Source: JAJRRA01 sp048636595
GTDB taxonomy: Bacteria; Pseudomonadota; Gammaproteobacteria; Xanthomonadales; SZUA-36
Direction of reading: 5' to 3'
Length of the DNA stretch: 19,504 bases
Assembly: GCA_048636595.1 (NCBI GenBank)
Contig: JAIVWI010000038.1
Coordinates: 1 to 19,504 of the forward strand
Positions 1 through 7,156 of the stretch are shown here, piece after piece. A program made the position numbers and the translations under genes. Numbering within the stretch: position 1 is the first letter of the stretch; each line of letters starts with the position of its first letter. A model generated the notes under the pieces. That model made no database searches. It worked only from the letters and a program-made list of their open reading frames with translations, and was not told the DNA's origin.

Positions 1-1232
1 GGGGGTTTGTAGAACGGCCGGAAAATATCGCCCTGCCAACCACGGCGCGCCTGCGCCATCCGGTCGTGATCGAGCGTGAGCGCTTGATGGAGGAGTATTT
101 CAGTAAATCCGACAAGACCCAGTGGATAAAGGGCGGCACCAGCGTTGGCATTATTACCGCCGGGATGTCGTACAGCTATGTAAGGGAAGTACTGCCGGGC
201 GTCAGCATCCTGAAACTGCCGGCGACCTTCCCGTTACCCAGGGAAATCGTGCGCGAATTCTGTGAGTCGATGGATCGTGTGATCATCGTGGAGGAACTGG
301 AGCCGGTGCTGGAAACCGAAATCAGCGCCATGGGCTTCAAGGTCGAAGGCAAAGTATTCTTTCCGCGGGCAGGGGAGTTGTCACCCGAGGTGGTTCACGA
401 AGGATTTGCGCAGGCGGGCCTGCTCAAGTCGCGTAAAAAGGTAAACCTGATCGAGATCAATGAACTGGTGCGCCCGCCCGTGCTGTGTTCGGGTTGCCCG
501 CACACGGGCGGTTACATGGCTCTGCGTGCACTCAATGCCCGGGTGGCGGGTGATATTGGTTGTTACACACTTGCAGCGATGCAGCCCTTACAGGCCATGG
601 ATACCTGTGTCTCTATGGGCTCGAGTATCGGCACAGCCGTGGGTCTCGCCATGGCCGGAAACGAGACCAGGCCCATTGTGGCCACCATTGGCGATTCCAC
701 CTTTCTGCACGGCGGCATCACCGGCCTGATCGATGCCGTTTACAACAAAGCGAACATCACGGTCCTGCTGCTCAATAACAGCACCACCGCGATGACGGGA
801 GGCCAGGATCATCCCGGTACCGGAAAAACCCTGCGTGGTGATGAAACCCACCAGGTGAATTATGCGGAGGTGTGCAAGGCAGTCGGTGTGAAGTCACTCA
901 AGGAAGTTGATTCTTATGACCTCGGCTTGTTGTACCAGGCCATTAGGGAAGCCACCGAGTACAAGGGTGTCTCGGTTGTTATCGCCAACCGGCCTTGTGT
1001 GCTGGACCCGGTCAAGATCAAGGGCCCGGCATTCCAGATTCGTGCCGAAGGGTGCACCGCCTGCCAGTCCTGTATGAACCTGGGTTGTCCGGCGCTTTCC
1101 TGGAGTGATGAAATGCTGGACGGCCATTACAAGATCAAGATCGATGAATCATCGTGTATCGGCTGTACGCTGTGTGTTCAGATCTGCCCCAGCGATTGCA
1201 TCCGGCCAGCCATGGAACTGGCTTCAGCATGA
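1..1232 (+). CDS. iorA: Indolepyruvate ferredoxin oxidoreductase alpha subunit (IorA-like), 5' partial
   Basis: Catalytic TPP-binding subunit of an arylpyruvate/2-oxoacid:ferredoxin oxidoreductase, a cytoplasmic enzyme that oxidatively decarboxylates a 2-oxoacid to its acyl-CoA and reduces ferredoxin. The frame is open to the left edge (first full codon at base 3), so about the first third is missing; the GTG at 66 is internal. Counting from that GTG, CSGCPH (141-146) and the TPP/Mg motif GDSTF with the later NN (209-238, then TAMTGGQ) mark the TPP domain. Two 4Fe-4S motifs close the protein: C330/C333/C336 with GCPA, and C364/C367/C370/C374, the usual IorA tail. The stop overlaps the next gene's ATG (ATGA). 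Family is certain; substrate (aryl versus other 2-oxoacid) is not visible. Confidence 0.9.
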   Translation, partial: GFVERPENIALPTTARLRHPVVIERERLMEEYFSKSDKTQWIKGGTSVGIITAGMSYSYVREVLPGVSILKLPATFPLPREIVREFCESMDRVIIVEELEPVLETEISAMGFKVEGKVFFPRAGELSPEVVHEGFAQAGLLKSRKKVNLIEINELVRPPVLCSGCPHTGGYMALRALNARVAGDIGCYTLAAMQPLQAMDTCVSMGSSIGTAVGLAMAGNETRPIVATIGDSTFLHGGITGLIDAVYNKANITVLLLNNSTTAMTGGQDHPGTGKTLRGDETHQVNYAEVCKAVGVKSLKEVDSYDLGLLYQAIREATEYKGVSVVIANRPCVLDPVKIKGPAFQIRAEGCTACQSCMNLGCPALSWSDEMLDGHYKIKIDESSCIGCTLCVQICPSDCIRPAMELASA

Positions 1233-2185
1233 GCAGCACATCAGAATTGATCCCGGACGTGACCCTGGAACAATCGGTCGCAGTGGCGGAACCCACCAAT
1301 GTCCTGATCGTCGGTGTTGGCGGCCAGGGTGTGATCATGGTGTCCAAGATACTCGCCAGGCTGAGCCAGCTACAGGGGTTGCAGGTCAAGCAGAGCGAAG
1401 TGCACGGCATGGCCAAGCGTGGCGGCTCCGTGTTCAGTCACATCCGTTTTGGTGAAGAAGTGTGGTCACCGACCATTCCGATGGGCGAAGCTGATGTCGT
1501 CCTCGGCCTGGAATGGGCCGAGGGACTGCGCTGGTTGCGTTACCTGAAACCGGGCGTCGGCACCTTTATTTCGGATACAAAGCGAATTGTTCCACCCTTT
1601 TCCTGCCGCGACCGGAGCCATGACGCCCGGCACGGTTATGCGCACCACACAGTTGCAGAAATTGTCGCCCAGGTGCCCAGCGCCTATGCGCCGGATGCGA
1701 CCGGAATGGCCATTGAATTGGGTAATGAACGGGTTGCCAATACGATTCTGCTCGGTGTTTTGTCCACCGTCATGGACTTTCCGGTCGAGACCTGGCGTGA
1801 AGTGCTAGCTGAATTCGTACCGCCCAAAACGCTGGATACCAACCTGGAGGCATTCGAAGCGGGTCGTGCGTGGACAACACAGCCACATGTACCCGTACTG
1901 GATGAGCCTGTAGTCCAGGCGCCATCCGGCCCCTCATTACGCCGCGAGGTCAAGCTGGAAATCACCGAGGCCTGGTGTAAAAGTTGTGATATCTGCGTGA
2001 AGATGTGCCCGGAGCGCTGTCTCGCGCTGGATGAACGACAGATCGTTGAACTGGTGAACCCGGAAGCCTGTACCGGCTGCCGGGTTTGCGAGTGGTTGTG
2101 CCCGGATTTTGCGATCGCTGTTCACGTCTCAACCGTTCCCACAGAATCCGTTAACGCAGAAACCGTCGGGGAGGTAAGAGCCTGA
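1229..2185 (+). CDS. iorB: Indolepyruvate oxidoreductase gamma subunit (IorB-like) fused to a 2x[4Fe-4S] ferredoxin domain
   Basis: Gamma subunit partnering the preceding IorA-like protein; 318 aa from the ATG at 1229, chosen because it overlaps the upstream TGA (an earlier in-frame GTG at 1154 lies deep inside iorA). Residues 25-215 carry the gamma fold: GVGGQG (29-34), the SEVHGMAKRGGS block (57-67) and a GLEWAEGLR segment. After a linker, residues 245-295 form a ferredoxin domain with C250/C253/C256/C260 and C281/C284/C287/C291. IorB proteins are usually about 200 aa without this domain, so this is a gamma-ferredoxin fusion, like the delta subunit of other 2-oxoacid oxidoreductases. With the clusters of IorA it would give four 4Fe-4S sites. 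The TGATG overlap with korA suggests translational coupling. Confidence 0.88.
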   Translation: MSSTSELIPDVTLEQSVAVAEPTNVLIVGVGGQGVIMVSKILARLSQLQGLQVKQSEVHGMAKRGGSVFSHIRFGEEVWSPTIPMGEADVVLGLEWAEGLRWLRYLKPGVGTFISDTKRIVPPFSCRDRSHDARHGYAHHTVAEIVAQVPSAYAPDATGMAIELGNERVANTILLGVLSTVMDFPVETWREVLAEFVPPKTLDTNLEAFEAGRAWTTQPHVPVLDEPVVQAPSGPSLRREVKLEITEAWCKSCDICVKMCPERCLALDERQIVELVNPEACTGCRVCEWLCPDFAIAVHVSTVPTESVNAETVGEVRA

Positions 2186-3327
2186 TGTCACAAATGCCAC
2201 AACGACAGAGCCTGCAAGGCAACCAGGCCTGTGCGCTCGGTGCAATTGCCGCCGGTTGCCGATTGTTTGCCGGTTATCCCATTACCCCTTCGTCTGAAGT
2301 TGCCGAACGCATGGCAAAAGAGTTGCCGCGCGTCGAGGGCGTATTTATTCAGATGGAAGATGAGATCGCATCGATGGCGGCGGTACTTGGCTCCTCGATG
2401 GGCGGCGTGAAATCAATGACGGCGACCAGTGGCCCCGGGTTCTCACTCAAACAGGAGAATATCGGCTATGCGGCCCTGGCTGAAGTACCTTGCGTCATCA
2501 TTAACGTAATGCGTGGCGGTCCCAGCACCGGCATGCCGACGCGCCCGGCCCAGGGTGATGTCATGCAGTCACGCTGGGGGACGCATGGCGATCATCCGAT
2601 CATCGTGGTCACGCCGTCGTCTGTACAGGAAATCTACCAACAAACGATCAGGGCTTTCAATTTATCTGAAACCTACCGCGTGCCCGTGATCGTGCTGTAC
2701 GACGAAGCCATCGGGCACCTTGTCGATACCGTTGACTTGCCGGCCCAGGAAGAGATTGAAATCAAAAACAGGAAATGGGCCACCGGCCCGGCCGAAGGCT
2801 ACTTGCCTTATGAGCCGGATGAAGACGGAATCCCGCCGATGCCACTGCCGGGTGACGGTTACCGCACACACACAACAGGCCTGACGCACCTGGAAACCGG
2901 CTTTCCTACACAGGTTCCCTCCGACGTAGCCCGTGTTATCGGCCGCCTGCTGGACAAAATCGAACGGCACCGCGATGCGATTGAGCAATACGAACTGTCA
3001 CACTGCGATGATGCAGAAATTCTGGTAGTGGCCTTTGGCATCACCGCACGCGCCAGTGAGCGTGCGGTCAATATCGCACGGGAGAGTGGAATCAAGGTGG
3101 GCCTGATGCGGCCGGTAACCTTGTGGCCGTTCCCCGAGAGAAAATTGAAGGAACTGGCAGGGCAGGTGAGTCACGTGCTGGTGCCGGAAATGAATGCGGG
3201 GCAACTGATACTGGAAATTGAGCGGCTGTGCCCGGACGCAGTGACCGTGAGCGGGATAAACCGCTTTGACGGCGAGCCCATTAATCCGGGAGAAATTCTG
3301 GATAGGATCAAGGAAATCAGCCAATGA
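2185..3327 (+). CDS. korA: 2-oxoglutarate:ferredoxin oxidoreductase alpha subunit (KorA)
   Basis: Subunit with the pyrimidine-binding and transketolase C-terminal domains of a 2-oxoacid:ferredoxin oxidoreductase, most like the 2-oxoglutarate type; with KorB it makes succinyl-CoA, CO2 and reduced ferredoxin. The 380 aa are full length. Visible marks are YPITPSSE (31-38), the acidic QMEDEIA (56-62), TSGPGFSLKQE (81-91) and RGGPSTGMPTRPAQGD (110-125), all characteristic of KorA. The ATG at 2185 overlaps the preceding TGA by one base and is preceded by GGGGAGG. It ends in an ATGA overlap with korB. A related 2-oxoacid substrate cannot be excluded from sequence alone. Confidence 0.93.
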   Translation: MSQMPQRQSLQGNQACALGAIAAGCRLFAGYPITPSSEVAERMAKELPRVEGVFIQMEDEIASMAAVLGSSMGGVKSMTATSGPGFSLKQENIGYAALAEVPCVIINVMRGGPSTGMPTRPAQGDVMQSRWGTHGDHPIIVVTPSSVQEIYQQTIRAFNLSETYRVPVIVLYDEAIGHLVDTVDLPAQEEIEIKNRKWATGPAEGYLPYEPDEDGIPPMPLPGDGYRTHTTGLTHLETGFPTQVPSDVARVIGRLLDKIERHRDAIEQYELSHCDDAEILVVAFGITARASERAVNIARESGIKVGLMRPVTLWPFPERKLKELAGQVSHVLVPEMNAGQLILEIERLCPDAVTVSGINRFDGEPINPGEILDRIKEISQ

Positions 3328-4220
3328 CTGAACTTGCATTGAACCTGAAAGACGGGATAAAAACCGGGGATAAAGCCGGGGCGCAATCGGACGATAAATT
3401 CGAAATACGCGATTATCTGCGGCTGGATTTGTTTCCCCATTTCCTTTGCCCGGGTTGTGGTCATGGCATCGCGTTGCGGGCTTTGTTATGGGCTGTTCAC
3501 GACCTGGATATTGAGAAAGATCAACTGGCGGTGGTCAGCGGTATCGGTTGCTCGGGCCGCTTGAGCGCCTATATTGATGCGAACACTTTTCACACCACTC
3601 ACGGGCGGCCAATCGCGTTCGCCACCGGTCTCAAGCTGGCGCGGCCGGACCTTGAGGTTATCGTCATTACCGGAGACGGTGATTGCCTGGCTATCGGCGG
3701 CAATCACCTGATTCATGCCGCCCGCCGCAACCTGAATATCACCTGTGTGATGATGAATAACGAGGTTTACGGCATGACCGGCGGCCAGGTTTCACCCACC
3801 ACCAGTCTCAACCGGTATACGACCACGACCCCGTTGGGCAACCAGGAGCCGGGCTTTGACGCCTGCGCACTCGCCAAGGGCGCCGGGGCCACTTTTGTGG
3901 GGCGCGAAGTCACCTTGCAGACCACAGCACTGAAAAACCTGATTCAGGAGGGCATCAGCCATGACGGCTTTTCCTTTATCGAAGTGATTTCCGACTGCAC
4001 CGAAATCTACGGACGCAAGAATGAACTCGGTTCCTCGCCGGAAATGGTTTTGAGCCAGAAACGCAGCATTCTACCGAAGTTCGACGGCACCACGGTCGAC
4101 AAGCCCTTCCGTGCAGGTAACTGGGAAACAGGCGTGCTGGCACGCACAGAGCGGCCCGAGTACTACCAGGCTTATCGTGACCATTGCCACAAGGTGCTTG
4201 GGGACCGCCCCGGTAAATAA
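3324..4220 (+). CDS. korB: 2-oxoglutarate:ferredoxin oxidoreductase beta subunit (KorB)
   Basis: TPP- and 4Fe-4S-binding beta subunit that pairs with KorA. 298 aa, typical length. CPGCGHG (42-48) begins the cofactor region, GIGCSGR (73-79) follows, GDGD (117-120) is the Mg/TPP motif, and MNNEVYGMTGGQ (144-155) is the characteristic loop. The ATG at 3324 overlaps the korA stop and is preceded by AAGGA eight bases upstream. The first 25 residues are charged and poorly conserved-looking. Its presence next to a complete IorA shows two different catalytic units in one operon, not one split enzyme. Confidence 0.93.
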   Translation: MTELALNLKDGIKTGDKAGAQSDDKFEIRDYLRLDLFPHFLCPGCGHGIALRALLWAVHDLDIEKDQLAVVSGIGCSGRLSAYIDANTFHTTHGRPIAFATGLKLARPDLEVIVITGDGDCLAIGGNHLIHAARRNLNITCVMMNNEVYGMTGGQVSPTTSLNRYTTTTPLGNQEPGFDACALAKGAGATFVGREVTLQTTALKNLIQEGISHDGFSFIEVISDCTEIYGRKNELGSSPEMVLSQKRSILPKFDGTTVDKPFRAGNWETGVLARTERPEYYQAYRDHCHKVLGDRPGK

Positions 4221-4237
4221 TCTATGAGTAAGAAACA

Positions 4238-4795
4238 ATGACCAAAGAATTAACCAATGGCGCCAGGGGATTCGAGATCCGCTTGAGCGGCACGGGCGGC
4301 CAGGGGCTGGGCCTGGGTGGAAAAATGCTGGCTGCAGCCTTGAGCAGCGATGGTTTGCACGTTGCGCAATCACAAAGCTATGAACCTACTTCACGCGGCG
4401 GCATGAGCCGCTCCGACCTGGTCGTCACACCAGGAATCGCCGACTACCCTCTGGCGACCGCACTGGATTACTTGCTGATCCTGGATCAGCGCGCCACATC
4501 CATTTCGGATGGCATGATCAAAAACAAGGCTGTCGTGCTGATCGATGAAGAACTGGTTCCTGATCCGCCATCCGGGGATTTCAAGGTTCTTGCATTACCC
4601 CTGACCAGGACGGCGATTTCACTGGGCAACCTGCGCGTCACCAACGTCGTGAGCCTGGGTGCGCTCATTGCCCTCACGGATATTTGCAGCTTGTCGACGC
4701 TTGAAAAGGCTATCGAGAGAATAACGCCCAAGAAGTACGCGCAAATGAACCTCGATGCAGTGCGTGCCGGATTTGAATTAGCCCGCCCATCCTGA
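4238..4795 (+). CDS. 2-oxoacid:ferredoxin oxidoreductase gamma subunit (KorC-like)
   Basis: Gamma subunit of the 2-oxoacid:ferredoxin oxidoreductase family, 185 aa, the usual length for a stand-alone gamma protein. GTGGQG (18-23) and the QSQSYEPTSRGGMSRSD block (44-60) define the family. It follows korB by 17 bases and probably completes a KorABC enzyme, while the earlier gamma-ferredoxin gene belongs with iorA. No ferredoxin domain is attached. The start is weakly supported: only TAAGAA lies upstream, and a six-codon reading frame beginning at 4224 ends in an ATGA overlap with this ATG, which could reflect translational coupling. The stop is 16 bases from the end of the opposing cytochrome gene, with no visible terminator hairpin between. 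Confidence 0.88.
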   Translation: MTKELTNGARGFEIRLSGTGGQGLGLGGKMLAAALSSDGLHVAQSQSYEPTSRGGMSRSDLVVTPGIADYPLATALDYLLILDQRATSISDGMIKNKAVVLIDEELVPDPPSGDFKVLALPLTRTAISLGNLRVTNVVSLGALIALTDICSLSTLEKAIERITPKKYAQMNLDAVRAGFELARPS

Positions 4796-4811
4796 AACGG
4801 CGACCTATTGC

Positions 4812-5912
4812 TCACTCCGGATCAAGCAGTTTCATATCAGCCAGGGTAGTTTCACCACGAGACATGGGATAACCCAGCCCCACCCAGCCATATGCGCCTT
4901 CCCACAATACCGCTGTATTTTTGAAACCCAGATCGCTTAGCTGCTTGTTCACGTACTCAGCTGCAGCACGGGGGCACTCACAGTAGCTTACGATCCAGGT
5001 GCCGTCTCTTGGCAGGTCATCGGCAACCCTGGTAACGTCGTCGTAATAATAAGGCAGCGGCACTGACCCCTCGATATGTGCCATTTGCCACATCGACATC
5101 GATCGGGTATCGAGAAGAACCAATCGTCGCTTGTCCTCGAGGGCTTCATTCAGATCCCTGGACATGACATAGAGTTCGTCCTTGAGTTCAAACTCAGGTG
5201 GCTCTCCGTTTGGATTCAGCACGTACTCATCAGCGGTCGGCGGCGTGCGAATTACAGGCTTGTGAACCTCCCATCCGGTTGCCCGGCTACGAATGAAGGC
5301 CGTCACAGCATCGATTTCGCCGGAGTTCAGTTTTTCTCTGAAAGCGGCCATCTTCGTGCCCTGCCTGCCGTTCACGATTGCATGCCGGATAAAGTGATCG
5401 GTCGTCACTGACAGCATCGCCGGGTTTCCCAGTGCTGTGCCTGTGACGCCCTCACCAGTAGCACCGTGGCATTCGCTGCACTGGTCGGCGTAAATCCGTT
5501 TGCCTGCTTCAATGTCGCCCGTAATGGTGTCAAGCGGGAGTACAATCTGCTCCACACCGGCTTGATCCTGTAACCATAAAGTCAGGTGAAATAACTGCTC
5601 CTTGTTGAGCGGCCCGCCAATTTCCTCAAAGAATCCCGCCATGGGCGTTCCCGGGCGCCCGTAACCCATTGCGAGAAATCGCTCCTGCACTCCGGCCTCG
5701 AGCAGAGACCTGGACCGCAGCGACGGTGCGTGATCATTGACATGCCCTTGCCTGTCCTCGCCATGGCACAGGGCACAGTACTGCTGGTAGTCAGCCGCTG
5801 CCGCAGCAGCCTGCTCGCTGGTCAGCGTCAGCAAGCCCTGAGCAATAGCGTTCTGTACCAAAGCCAATTGCAGACCCAGGAAAATCAAAAAAAGACTTGT
5901 TGCCGCTTTCAT
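4812..5912 (-). CDS. Secreted diheme cytochrome c with C-terminal rhodanese domain
   Basis: Periplasmic electron-transfer protein of unusual architecture, 366 aa. Residues 1-25 are a Sec signal peptide (hydrophobic LFLIFLGLQLALV, cleavage near NAIAQ). Two c-type heme sites follow: CALCH (46-50) and CSECH (145-149). Candidate axial methionines are M91 (GTPMAGF) and M188 (GTKMAAF), so there are two class-I-like cytochrome domains. Residues about 245-350 form a rhodanese fold: LLDTRS near 267, then the active-site loop SYCECPRAAAEY with C311 (and C313), and a GAYGW ending. It may couple sulfur or cyanide chemistry to a respiratory chain, but the substrate is unknown. It starts 20 bases after the SDR gene and is probably co-transcribed with it; GGGG precedes the ATG. 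Confidence 0.85.
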   Translation of the reverse strand: MKAATSLFLIFLGLQLALVQNAIAQGLLTLTSEQAAAAAADYQQYCALCHGEDRQGHVNDHAPSLRSRSLLEAGVQERFLAMGYGRPGTPMAGFFEEIGGPLNKEQLFHLTLWLQDQAGVEQIVLPLDTITGDIEAGKRIYADQCSECHGATGEGVTGTALGNPAMLSVTTDHFIRHAIVNGRQGTKMAAFREKLNSGEIDAVTAFIRSRATGWEVHKPVIRTPPTADEYVLNPNGEPPEFELKDELYVMSRDLNEALEDKRRLVLLDTRSMSMWQMAHIEGSVPLPYYYDDVTRVADDLPRDGTWIVSYCECPRAAAEYVNKQLSDLGFKNTAVLWEGAYGWVGLGYPMSRGETTLADMKLLDPE

Positions 5913-5932
5913 GCTATCCCCACATCAGGTGT

Positions 5933-6907
5933 TTACCTGTTACTGGCAGTGGCGCCCATCGCTTTATCAAGCATGTCGATAAGTTCGTCACGACTGAAAG
6001 AATGCTCTTGCTCCTGGTTGAGTTGCACCACCTTCTGAATGGCTCTGCCAATGGTCCAGCCTGCTTCTTCACGATTCGGCACCACCATGTAACGGAGTTT
6101 GGGGTTCTCGTCGAACAATGCGTGCATAGCTGCGTCCGCGACTTCGTCAGGATCCTTGTACTGGCTCCTGTCGGCCGAACCTTCCATTCTGCGCTTGTAT
6201 TCCTCGGCGTATGGTGATTTCTCTTTCGCCTCGTCCATCGCGCCCATTCGCGCGCGGCCGCTCTTGCTGATTTCCGAACGATAGTTGCCCGGTTCGATGA
6301 CACTTACCTGCACGTCAAATCGCTCCATTTCCGGAGCCAGCGCATCGGTGTACGCCTCAATTGAGTGTTTGGTCATGCTGTAGGGGCCATAGAACGGTCC
6401 GGACAAAGTACCGGCGATAGAGCCAATTGTGACTATTCGGCCTTTTCCTTCGATGATCAAGGGTGCGAAGGCCTGGGTCACGCGGAAAACGCCGAATACA
6501 TTGACATCGAACATCCACTGGACATCCTTTTCGTCGATTTCGATCAACGGGCCGCCACCACCCACGCCGGCGTTATTGACCAGTCCATAAAGGCCACGGC
6601 CGCCATCGCGAACGGTTTTCACCGCCGCATCGATCTCTTCCTGGATCGTGACGTCGAGCCGGATCGACTGCACATTCTCAATTTCATTCAGGGCATCAAG
6701 ATCTTTTTGCTTACGTGCGCCGGCGTATACGAAGTAGCCGTTAGCCGCGAGAACTTCAGTAATTTTGCGGCCGATACCGGTACTTGCCCCGGTAACCAGC
6801 ACAGCCTTCTGGTTACTGGCGTCACCTGAATCTGGTTCAGCAAGACTAACGGTGCTGGTGGCCAGCAATACGATCGTGAGACTGAGTAAACGGAAAATGG
6901 CTTGCAT
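5933..6907 (-). CDS. Short-chain dehydrogenase/reductase with N-terminal signal peptide
   Basis: Classical SDR oxidoreductase, 324 aa. The Rossmann motif is TGASTGIG (39-46), NNAG lies at 111-114, and the catalytic residues are N136, S163, Y176 and K180 (YSMTK), all present. SDRs of this type use NAD(P)(H) on alcohols or ketones; the substrate is not visible. The oddity is residues 1-23, a hydrophobic signal-like leader (LLSLTIVLLATSTVSLA, then EPDSGD) that would place a dinucleotide enzyme outside the cytoplasm or anchor it in the membrane. AGGGAGA lies seven bases before the ATG, and the leader begins exactly there, so it is unlikely to be a mis-called start. It sits just upstream of the periplasmic cytochrome gene. 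Confidence 0.87.
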   Translation of the reverse strand: MQAIFRLLSLTIVLLATSTVSLAEPDSGDASNQKAVLVTGASTGIGRKITEVLAANGYFVYAGARKQKDLDALNEIENVQSIRLDVTIQEEIDAAVKTVRDGGRGLYGLVNNAGVGGGGPLIEIDEKDVQWMFDVNVFGVFRVTQAFAPLIIEGKGRIVTIGSIAGTLSGPFYGPYSMTKHSIEAYTDALAPEMERFDVQVSVIEPGNYRSEISKSGRARMGAMDEAKEKSPYAEEYKRRMEGSADRSQYKDPDEVADAAMHALFDENPKLRYMVVPNREEAGWTIGRAIQKVVQLNQEQEHSFSRDELIDMLDKAMGATASNR

Positions 6908-6960
6908 TGGAATCTCCCTGGCGTTGTCGTATTAAATCATTTTCTATCATGCATCATTTC

Positions 6961-7113
6961 TTAGTGGTCGTCGCCTTCAATGCGATGTAAAACATAAGCG
7001 CCTTTATTGCCCGGCGTTGAACGATAGTCAGGTAACGCAACTGTCTTCATTTTTTCCAGGTATTCATCTGAATTTTCCAGTGACGTAGTGCCGTGCCAGA
7101 TTCGTGTAATCAT
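6961..7113 (-). CDS. Short ORF resembling the N-terminal half of an ABM-type protein
   Basis: A 50-codon reading frame from ATG at 7113 to TAA at 6961, preceded by GAGAGAA. It begins MITRIWHG and contains DEYLEKMKT, ALPDYRSTPGNKGAYVL and HRIEGDD, which recall the first half of small antibiotic-biosynthesis-monooxygenase (ABM, dimeric alpha/beta barrel) proteins. Those are normally about 95-110 aa. The second half (the FLLLSLW-type strand and what follows) is absent, and only 53 bases remain before the SDR gene, so it is not merely frameshifted further along. It is either a truncated remnant or a real mini-protein. Family assignment is by recognition of the sequence pattern only. Confidence 0.55.
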   Translation of the reverse strand: MITRIWHGTTSLENSDEYLEKMKTVALPDYRSTPGNKGAYVLHRIEGDDH

Positions 7114-7156
7114 TTTTTCATTCTCTCGATTGACTCATTTAAAGACAGGGTTTTGT

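Noticed and set aside
4796..4811. Possible bidirectional terminator between the converging operons
   Set aside because: Only 16 bases separate the stops and no hairpin or T-run is visible.
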